This document shows, one piece after another, positions 1 to 7,018 of a stretch of 48,517 nucleotides of DNA (the first letter of the stretch is position 1; each line of letters opens with the position of its first letter). This stretch comes from Chitinophaga pinensis (GTDB lineage: Bacteria; Bacteroidota; Bacteroidia; UKL13-3). The stretch lies in assembly GCA_945861965.1 (NCBI GenBank), contig CAMAWM010000015.1, positions 1-48,517 on the forward strand. The letters are read 5' to 3'. The notes under the pieces are model-generated. The model did no database searches and was not told the DNA's origin. It worked only from the letters and a program-made list of their open reading frames with translations. Position numbers and translations under genes: made by a program.

Positions 1-1385
1 CAAAATCACAAATGTTGAGCCCTTTTGTTGTAAATTCTGATGGGCAAGATATTGTTGAAGCGGTTCATCCAATGACCTACACAGCAGTTTTAGCTGATGC
101 TGGTACATATAAAAATGTTAAAGCGTGGTTTACAGATATCAATATCAACAAAGGAAATTCAGATACAATTTCATTTCAAATATTTGTAAATAAAGGAATC
201 ACTGGAACCAAACGCGTGTTGATTGAAGAAGCTTCGGGTGGATGGTGTGGTTTTTGCCCAGACGGACATATAAAAATGCGTGATATTTTAGAAGCTAATT
301 ACAATGTTGGCGGAACGATTTACAAAGCAATTGGCGTGGTGCACCACAATTCAGATGGAATGGCACACACTAAAAGCGATACCATAAATGCTGCGGGCTT
401 TTTAACAGGATATCCATCAGCATTTATTGACAGAACAAAATTTTCGGATGTTGCTACAGTTGCAACATCAAATCGTGGAATTTGGGGTCAAAAAGTTGCT
501 GATCAAGCTGCAACTCCTACTCCTTGTAATGTTAGTATTATAAATAAATCATTCAATGCAGTTACTCGTCAAATTAGCTTTGATGTTAAGGTTGATTTTG
601 TTGATTATGCCTTACCTGGCGATTTGCGTATTACTGCATTTATAGTTGAAGATAAAGTTAGAGGTCCATTGATTAGTACAACCAATACTCAATGGAATCA
701 ACACAACTATTATAGCATGAACGATGCTGGTGCCGGTGGTGCATCGCATGAATTGTATACACAACCAGCCTATTTCTATGGTTACATGCACAGACATGTA
801 GTTAGAGCAATATTACCATCGGCATGGGGCGTAGCCGGAGATATTGCAACAAGCCCAGCTCAAGGAGGATCGTATACAAAAAACTTTACTTATTCATTGC
901 CAGCAATGGTTAGCATGAATTCAGCTACTGATTATCCAGGATTTCAAAACATTTATACTGAGTTCCAAAATACATTTAGCGGACCTGCACAGAACAAACC
1001 TACCGATGTAAGTATAGTTGCTTTAGTTTCCTATTACGATACTGACATTAAAAAACGTATGGTAATAAATGCAAATAAAGCTCCATTGATGTGGGCTTCA
1101 TCTGTAAAAGAAAATACAAATAATTCAATAAGCAGCAATGTTTATCCTAACCCAGCCAATGGAATTACACGAATAGATTTTAATATGATGCAAACAGATA
1201 ACGTGAACATTGAAGTTTACAATCTAGTTGGTCAAAAAGTAATGGACATTAAAAACGGTGGTTTTGCCACAGGCGAACACTCGGTTTACTTTAATGCAAA
1301 TGATTTGAGCAATGGTGTTTATATAATCAACATCAATACTGCTAATGGAGGCAAATCTTCAAACAAAATTGTTGTAGCCAACTAA
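1..1385 (+). CDS. Omp28-like secreted protein with T9SS sorting domain (5' partial)
   Basis: The reading frame is open to the left edge, so the ATG at 12 is probably internal and the N-terminus with its signal peptide is missing. Counting from that ATG, a thioredoxin-like WCGFCP motif puts cysteines at residues 79 and 82, after a VLIEE strand. This is the arrangement of the Omp28-related outer membrane family. The last 80 or so residues (from about 375, with VYPNPANG and ending in KIVVAN) form a type A C-terminal sorting domain of the type IX secretion system. The protein is therefore expected to cross the outer membrane by T9SS and be cleaved by a PorU-type sortase such as the one encoded at 18279. 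Whether CxxC is redox-active or only structural is not known. A strong terminator follows the stop. Confidence 0.8.
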   Translation, partial: KSQMLSPFVVNSDGQDIVEAVHPMTYTAVLADAGTYKNVKAWFTDININKGNSDTISFQIFVNKGITGTKRVLIEEASGGWCGFCPDGHIKMRDILEANYNVGGTIYKAIGVVHHNSDGMAHTKSDTINAAGFLTGYPSAFIDRTKFSDVATVATSNRGIWGQKVADQAATPTPCNVSIINKSFNAVTRQISFDVKVDFVDYALPGDLRITAFIVEDKVRGPLISTTNTQWNQHNYYSMNDAGAGGASHELYTQPAYFYGYMHRHVVRAILPSAWGVAGDIATSPAQGGSYTKNFTYSLPAMVSMNSATDYPGFQNIYTEFQNTFSGPAQNKPTDVSIVALVSYYDTDIKKRMVINANKAPLMWASSVKENTNNSISSNVYPNPANGITRIDFNMMQTDNVNIEVYNLVGQKVMDIKNGGFATGEHSVYFNANDLSNGVYIININTANGGKSSNKIVVAN

Positions 1386-1410
1386 AATTAAGTTTGATTG
1401 GCTTTAAACG

Positions 1411-1444
1411 GCCCATGCTTTATTGCGTGGGCTGTTTTGTTTTC
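1411..1444 (+). terminator. Rho-independent terminator after the Omp28-like gene
   Basis: An 8 bp stem, GCCCATGC (1411-1418) with GCGTGGGC (1425-1432), has one G-T pair and a 6-base loop. It is followed by TGTTTTGTTTTC. It lies 25 bases after the stop codon and separates this gene from the downstream aminopeptidase. Confidence 0.85.
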
Positions 1445-1510
1445 AAACAATTGGATTTTTATACGTGGCGCTTTATCAAAAATCTTCAAAATCTCATAAA
1501 AAGAAATACC

Positions 1511-1518
1511 TATACTTG
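1511..1518 (+). promoter_or_regulatory. Possible -7 box for the M1 aminopeptidase
   Basis: TATACTTG differs at one position from the Bacteroidota -7 consensus TAnnTTTG. It lies 19 bases before the chosen ATG at 1538 and after the terminator at 1411-1444, where a promoter is needed. No clear upstream TTTG was found, so support is weak. Confidence 0.3.
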
Positions 1519-1537
1519 CGGCAAAAAAACAAGCGGA

Positions 1538-4168
1538 ATGAGAAATAAAATCGCCTTTACTTTCACGTTATTTATTATTGGATTATTCGCTATTATTTTT
1601 TTAAATTCATGCAATATTGGCAAAAGAAAAACAAGCAAGGATGCGTTGGCTTTTGAAAATGTTTATCCGGCTATAGTTGACATAAAGCAAAAAAAAATGC
1701 CCGATCCAATTTATCAAGCAAGCAGAACTCACTTAATGGATTTGCAGCACACTTGGCTTGATGTAAAATTTGATTACAGCAAACAGCATTTATTAGGTAA
1801 AGCTTGTCTTAGTTTCAAACCCTGGTTTTATGCTAACAATAAATTAGTTTTAGATGCCAAAGGAATGGATTTGCATAGAGTTGCGTTATTAAAAAATAAC
1901 GACACTTTGGATTTGAACTATTCGTATGACACATTACAAATAAACATTGCATTAGACAAAACGTATAAACGCAACGAAAGCTTCAAAATATTTATTGATT
2001 ACACTGCAAAACCAAACGATTTAAAAACAAAAGGAAGTGCAGCAATTACTGATGCAAAAGGATTGTATTTTATAAACCCCTTGAGAGAAACTGCTGACAA
2101 ACCGAGACAGATTTGGACTCAAGGCGAAACTGAAAGTAACAGTTGTTGGTTTCCAACTATTGATGCTCCAAACGAAAAACACACACAAGAAATTTATATT
2201 ACCGCTGACAAAAACGATGTAACACTTTGCAACGGTGATTTAATTTATAGCAAAATAAATGCTGACGGAACGCATACAGATTATTGGAAACAAATGCTGC
2301 CGCATGCTCCTTATTTAACGATGATGGCTGTAGGAGAATTTGTGGTAACAAAAGATAAATGGCGAGATACGGTAGAAGTAAATTATTATTTAGAACCTGC
2401 TTATGCACCTTTTGCAAAACTAATTTTTGGGACAACATCTGAAATGATTGAATGTTTCTCGCAACGCTTGGGAGTTGATTATCCTTGGGATAAATTTTCG
2501 CAAGTTGTAGTCCGCGATTTTGTGAGTGGCGCAATGGAAAATACAAGTGCTGTGGTGCATTATGAATTAGTGCAACACGATGCGCGTGAACATTTAGACA
2601 ATACACACGAAGACATTATTTCGCACGAATTATTTCATCAATGGTTTGGCGATTTGGTAACCTGCGAAAGCTGGAGTAACATTCCATTAAACGAAAGTTT
2701 TGCAACTTATGGCGAGTATTTGTGGAACGAATGGAAACACGGAAGAATGGAAGCAGATTATACTTTTGATGAAAATTTAGCAGGATACCTGAACTCAAAA
2801 AACGCAGAAAATAAAATTCCAATTCGTTACAAATACCACGACAAAGAAGACATGTTTGATGCGGTGAGTTATTCGAAAGGCGGAAGAATTTTGCACATGC
2901 TTCGCTATGCAGTTGGCGATGATGCTTTTTTTAAATCCTTGCAACTTTATCTTACTAAAAATAAATTCAAAACGGTAGAAATACATGAGCTTAGACTTGC
3001 ATTCGAAGAAATAACCGGTATGGATTTAAACTGGTTTTTCAACCAATGGTTTTTACAAGCCGGACATCCAGAGTTGGAACTTAAATATGAATTCAACACT
3101 GATAAAACTGAGGCAAAATTAATTGTAAAGCAAGTTCAAGATTCAACTCGTGGAGTGTATCAATTGCCTTTGGATGTTGATGTTTACAGCAACAACAAAA
3201 GATATCGTGAGCGCATTTTTATTGACAAAAAAGTTCAAGAATTTGTTTTTAAATCTGATGAAAAAATAGAACTGATAAATTTTGATGCTGAAAATATTTT
3301 GCTTGGAACTATAAAAGAAGAACTGTCAATTGAAGAGAATTTATTCAAACTTACTCATGCAAATTTGTACATTGATAAACGCGATGCAACAAATGAAATC
3401 AGTAAGCATTTTAGTAAAACAAAAAATTTCAACAACGACTACAAATTATCCATTCGGTATTGCTTGACAAATAGTTTTTGGGGTGTGAAGGAATTAGCAC
3501 TAAATTTAATTAATAAATTACCTGATTCACTTCACACAGAATTTGAACCAGCCTTGATTGAACTGGCAAATTACAAATCCAAATCCGACATTCGTTATTC
3601 AGCTATTGAAACATTGGCAAAATGGAATGCTAAAAAACATAAATCTGTTTTTGAAAATGCATTGAATGATTCTTCGTATCAAGTTTTAGCAAAAGCTATT
3701 TTGGCATTGAATGATGCAGACTCAACACACTATTTAAGCACTGTAGAATCTTTCAAAAGTTTAAAAAATGGCAGAGTTCAAAACAGTATTGCAAAAATTT
3801 TATCTAGCAATTCTGTCGAAAACGAAAACAGTTATTTTAAATCTATACTCGGAAAATTCGGCTATCAAGGCATGGGAATAATGGCATCGTACGGAAACTA
3901 TTTGTTAAAACAAAACGATGAAATAACAGATGAAGGAATTACTATTTTAACTGCGTTTGTTTCTACTAAAAAATTGGGCTATGCTAAATATTATTTGCCA
4001 AATGTTATAAATCAACTCATAGCAAAATACAATCAAAGAGTTACAGAATTAGATAAAAAAATAGCGAGCGCACAAAATGCAAATGAGAAAACAGATTTTC
4101 AAAAGCAAAAGGAAATTGCAAAGCAATTTGTTAATCGACTTGAATTGATTTTGCCTGAAGAAAAGTAA
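1538..4168 (+). CDS. M1 family metallo-aminopeptidase, lipoprotein
   Basis: A zinc aminopeptidase of the M1 (gluzincin) family, expected to trim N-terminal residues from peptides in the periplasm or at an outer-membrane face. Visible motifs are the exopeptidase motif GAMEN at residues 331-335 and the zinc site HELFH at 363-367 with the third ligand Glu386, an exact HExxH-x18-E spacing. The N-terminus is a lipoprotein signal: a hydrophobic run ends in the lipobox LNSC with Cys25. The start at 1538 was chosen because the open frame from 1394 begins with TTG inside the terminator region and would bury the signal peptide. The roughly 300-residue helical C-terminal part fits the long M1 architecture with alpha-helical repeats. 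ruvX follows after 23 bases. Substrate preference cannot be read from sequence. Confidence 0.9.
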   Translation: MRNKIAFTFTLFIIGLFAIIFLNSCNIGKRKTSKDALAFENVYPAIVDIKQKKMPDPIYQASRTHLMDLQHTWLDVKFDYSKQHLLGKACLSFKPWFYANNKLVLDAKGMDLHRVALLKNNDTLDLNYSYDTLQINIALDKTYKRNESFKIFIDYTAKPNDLKTKGSAAITDAKGLYFINPLRETADKPRQIWTQGETESNSCWFPTIDAPNEKHTQEIYITADKNDVTLCNGDLIYSKINADGTHTDYWKQMLPHAPYLTMMAVGEFVVTKDKWRDTVEVNYYLEPAYAPFAKLIFGTTSEMIECFSQRLGVDYPWDKFSQVVVRDFVSGAMENTSAVVHYELVQHDAREHLDNTHEDIISHELFHQWFGDLVTCESWSNIPLNESFATYGEYLWNEWKHGRMEADYTFDENLAGYLNSKNAENKIPIRYKYHDKEDMFDAVSYSKGGRILHMLRYAVGDDAFFKSLQLYLTKNKFKTVEIHELRLAFEEITGMDLNWFFNQWFLQAGHPELELKYEFNTDKTEAKLIVKQVQDSTRGVYQLPLDVDVYSNNKRYRERIFIDKKVQEFVFKSDEKIELINFDAENILLGTIKEELSIEENLFKLTHANLYIDKRDATNEISKHFSKTKNFNNDYKLSIRYCLTNSFWGVKELALNLINKLPDSLHTEFEPALIELANYKSKSDIRYSAIETLAKWNAKKHKSVFENALNDSSYQVLAKAILALNDADSTHYLSTVESFKSLKNGRVQNSIAKILSSNSVENENSYFKSILGKFGYQGMGIMASYGNYLLKQNDEITDEGITILTAFVSTKKLGYAKYYLPNVINQLIAKYNQRVTELDKKIASAQNANEKTDFQKQKEIAKQFVNRLELILPEEK

Positions 4169-4191
4169 AATAATTTTAAAAACTTACCTTT

Positions 4192-4605
4192 ATGTCACGA
4201 ATATTAGCAATCGATTATGGTACCAAACGTGTTGGTATTGCTGTAACTGATCCATTGCAAATTATTGCAAATACATTGGCTACAATTGATACAAAAGAGA
4301 TTATTAATTTTTTAAAAAAATATTTACAAACCGAATCTGTAGAATGTTTTGTTGTAGGAAAACCCATGCGACTTGACGGAAGAGATACAGACGCTACTCC
4401 TCACGTAGAAAAATTTATATCTTTGTTGGCCAAAAATTTTGAGCATATTAAAATTGAACGCGTGGATGAACGCTATACTTCAGTCATCGCACAACGCAGT
4501 TTGCTCGAAATGGGATTGAAGAAAAAAGACAGACAAATAAAATCAAATGTTGATCAAGTTAGCGCTGTATTAATTTTACAATATTATATGGCAATAAAAA
4601 AATAA
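4192..4605 (+). CDS. ruvX: RuvX/YqgF family Holliday junction resolvase-like nuclease
   Basis: A 137-residue protein of normal length for YqgF/RuvX, an RNase H-fold nuclease implicated in Holliday junction resolution and, in E. coli, in 16S rRNA 5' end maturation. The N-terminal strand LAIDYGTKRVGIAVTD carries the first catalytic Asp8. VDERYTS gives Glu93, and VDQVSA near the C-terminus gives Asp121, completing the acidic triad. It lies in a plus-strand run with def (18 bases downstream), a methyltransferase and gpsA. Adjacency to def suggests cotranscription. Confidence 0.93.
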   Translation: MSRILAIDYGTKRVGIAVTDPLQIIANTLATIDTKEIINFLKKYLQTESVECFVVGKPMRLDGRDTDATPHVEKFISLLAKNFEHIKIERVDERYTSVIAQRSLLEMGLKKKDRQIKSNVDQVSAVLILQYYMAIKK

Positions 4606-4623
4606 AAACACAAAAATTAGAAA

Positions 4624-5172
4624 ATGATTTTTCCAATAGTGGCATACGGTGATAAAATTTTACGTAAAATTGGCGTTGAAATTTCTGTTGATTATCCTGA
4701 ACTAAACCAATTGATAGAAAACATGAGAGAGACAATGGAAAATGCTCATGGAGTAGGGTTGGCAGCGCCACAAGTTGGCAAGTCAATAAATTTATTTATG
4801 GTTGATACAAGTGCATTTGAAGATAAAACGTATACAAAACTTAAACAGATTTTTATTAATTCGGAAATAAAAGAAGAATGGGGCGAAGAATGGGAATTTG
4901 AAGAAGGCTGTTTGAGCATTCCATTGATTCGTGAAAATGTAAAAAGACATAGCAACTTAACAATTCGTTTTCAGGATGAAAATTTTAAGTGGCACGAAAA
5001 AGATTTTGATGGAATGCCAGCACGAGTAATTCAGCACGAATATGATCACGTGAAAGGAAAACTTTTTGTTGATTATTTAAGTCCATTGAAAAAAAGATTA
5101 TTGAAAAATAAATTAATAAATATTTCAAAAGGTGGTGCAGATGTAGATTATAAAATGCGTTTACCTAAATAA
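4624..5172 (+). CDS. def: Peptide deformylase
   Basis: Removes the formyl group from the N-terminal methionine of new proteins. All three family motifs are present and in order: GVGLAAPQVG (43-52), EEGCLSIP (93-100, metal ligand Cys96) and QHEYDH (137-142, ligands His138 and His142, catalytic Glu139). The length of 182 residues is typical. The ATG at 4624 lies 18 bases after ruvX, and the next gene begins 21 bases after the stop, so a shared transcript is likely. No odd features were seen. Confidence 0.96.
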   Translation: MIFPIVAYGDKILRKIGVEISVDYPELNQLIENMRETMENAHGVGLAAPQVGKSINLFMVDTSAFEDKTYTKLKQIFINSEIKEEWGEEWEFEEGCLSIPLIRENVKRHSNLTIRFQDENFKWHEKDFDGMPARVIQHEYDHVKGKLFVDYLSPLKKRLLKNKLINISKGGADVDYKMRLPK

Positions 5173-5193
5173 TTTCAATTTTGTAATTAATTA

Positions 5194-5988
5194 ATGATAG
5201 AACTTCAAACAGATTTTAAAAGATATTTCAAACAACAATACGATACCGTAGTTGAATTTATTATTCCATTTATTAACGAAACAAAAAAAGTTAAATCGGG
5301 ATTAAATTTTCTGGAAGTAGGTAGTGGCTATGGTGGAATTTGCAAGGCATTTGCCGATGCTGGATGCAAAGTTACAGGAATTGAACTTGGCGAATATGCT
5401 ACAAAAATCGCTAATGATTTTTTGAAAGAAGATTTGAAAAATGGAAACATTCAATTGATAAATAAAAACATTTACGACATTGATGTAGAAAAAGAATTTC
5501 CTGAAAAATTTGACATCATTCTTTTAAAAGACACCATTGAACATATTCACGATCAGGCGAAATTTATCAAACATATTTATCCGTTTTTAAAAAATGATGG
5601 TGTATTGTTTTTTGCATTTCCACCTTGGTTTATGCCATTTGGCGGACACCAACAAAGTTTAGACAGTAAATTTTTAAGTAAACTTCCCTATTTTCATATT
5701 TTGCCAACTCCAATTTATCGTTTCATTATGCAATTATTTGGTGAAGTATCTGGAAGAATTGTAGACACACTTGAAGTAAAAGAAACACAAATCAGTATCA
5801 ACAGATTTGAAAAAATTACTGAACAAGTTGGACTAAAAATTATGAAAAGAGAATTTTACTTAATCAATCCAAGCTATAAACATAAATTTGGGACAACACC
5901 AAAAAAACAATTTGCTTGGCTCTCTAAAATTCCTTGGCTAAGAGATTTTTTTACAACAACTTGCTATTACGTTTTAAGCAAATCATAA
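5194..5988 (+). CDS. Class I SAM-dependent methyltransferase
   Basis: A 264-residue protein with a Rossmann-type methyltransferase core. Motif I is LEVGSGYGGICKAFADAG (about residues 46-63), followed by the acidic end of strand 2 (GIELGEYA). A motif IV-like segment, FDIILLKDTIEHIHD, is typical of Methyltransf_11/23 enzymes. The C-terminal half has an aromatic-rich segment (PPWFMPFGGHQQS) and a basic tail, which may bind a lipid or sugar substrate. The substrate cannot be identified. The stop is 2 bases before the gpsA start, so the two are very probably cotranscribed and perhaps translationally linked. Confidence 0.8.
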   Translation: MIELQTDFKRYFKQQYDTVVEFIIPFINETKKVKSGLNFLEVGSGYGGICKAFADAGCKVTGIELGEYATKIANDFLKEDLKNGNIQLINKNIYDIDVEKEFPEKFDIILLKDTIEHIHDQAKFIKHIYPFLKNDGVLFFAFPPWFMPFGGHQQSLDSKFLSKLPYFHILPTPIYRFIMQLFGEVSGRIVDTLEVKETQISINRFEKITEQVGLKIMKREFYLINPSYKHKFGTTPKKQFAWLSKIPWLRDFFTTTCYYVLSKS

Positions 5989-5990
5989 TT

Positions 5991-7016
5991 ATGCAAAAAA
6001 ACTTACCCGAAAACATTTCAGTGCTTGGTGGTGGAAGCTGGGGAACAGCCATTGTCAAAATGTTGAGCGAGCATAAAACTCTGCCTAATTCAAACATAAA
6101 AAAATTACAGTGGTGGGTACGTTCCGAAGAAAAAGCAAAATTTATTCGCGAGAAAAAACACAATCCCGATTACATCAGTTCGGTAGAAATAAATTCGGAT
6201 GTTGTAGAAATTGGAAGTGACATAAAAAAAATTATTTCATCAAGCGATTTAATTGTTTTGGCTATTCCTTCTGCGTTTTTAAAACAAAGTTTTGAAACTA
6301 TTTCGGCCGATGACTTAAAAGATAAATTTATTGTTTCGGCCATAAAAGGATTGTTGCCACACAGCCGAAAAATCGTAGCCGATTTTTTGCAAGATGAATA
6401 CAATGTACCTCACAAAAATTTATTGGTAATTTCAGGCCCATGCCATGCAGAAGAAGTTGCGAGCGAAAAATTATCGTATCTAACAATTGCAGGATTAAAC
6501 GAAGAGGTTACAAAACATTTTGCTTCATTGCTTGCCTGTCGTTATATTAAAACAATATACTCAGCAGATATCACGGGAACGGAATACGGAGCGGTTTTAA
6601 AAAACATATATGCTGTTGCTGCAGGTATTTGTTCTGGTTTGGGATATGGCGATAATTTTCAAGCGGTATTGGTTTCAAATGCCATTCGCGAAATGGAAAG
6701 TTTTTTATATGAAATTCATGTTCATCCGCGCGAAATAAATCACTCTGCATATTTGGGCGACTTATTGGTTACGGCTTATTCGCTTCATAGTAGAAACCGA
6801 AAATTTGGTTCAATGATTGGAAATGGATATTCAGTTTCGGAAGCACAATCCGAAATGAAAATGATTGCCGAAGGATATTACGCTACAAAAAGTTTGTTTG
6901 AATTAAATGAAAAACTTGGAACAGAAATGCCAATTGCCGAAGCGGTTTACAATATAATTTACAAGAATGCATCTGCAAAATCAGAGATTGAAAAACTATC
7001 AGAAAAACTTTTGTAA
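5991..7016 (+). CDS. gpsA: NAD(P)-dependent glycerol-3-phosphate dehydrogenase
   Basis: Reduces dihydroxyacetone phosphate to sn-glycerol-3-phosphate for phospholipid synthesis. The N-terminal nucleotide-binding loop is SVLGGGSWGTA (Gly13-Gly18). Further family motifs are ISGPCHAEEV and GAVLKNIYAVAAGI, the latter with the catalytic-region lysine. The ATG at 5991 was chosen over the upstream frame opening at 5934, because that extension overlaps the methyltransferase and would place sequence before the dinucleotide-binding strand. The mature length of 341 residues matches the family. It converges on the barrel gene at 7019 with only 2 bases between stops and no visible hairpin. Confidence 0.95.
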   Translation: MQKNLPENISVLGGGSWGTAIVKMLSEHKTLPNSNIKKLQWWVRSEEKAKFIREKKHNPDYISSVEINSDVVEIGSDIKKIISSSDLIVLAIPSAFLKQSFETISADDLKDKFIVSAIKGLLPHSRKIVADFLQDEYNVPHKNLLVISGPCHAEEVASEKLSYLTIAGLNEEVTKHFASLLACRYIKTIYSADITGTEYGAVLKNIYAVAAGICSGLGYGDNFQAVLVSNAIREMESFLYEIHVHPREINHSAYLGDLLVTAYSLHSRNRKFGSMIGNGYSVSEAQSEMKMIAEGYYATKSLFELNEKLGTEMPIAEAVYNIIYKNASAKSEIEKLSEKLL

Positions 7017-7018
7017 AA

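Noticed and set aside
1394-1537. A longer start for the M1 aminopeptidase at a TTG
   Set aside because: The added 48 residues overlap the terminator hairpin and would hide a good lipoprotein signal peptide that begins at the ATG at 1538.
4185-4192. TACCTTTA as a promoter box for ruvX
   Set aside because: It overlaps the ATG itself and ends in A instead of G, so transcription would begin inside the gene.
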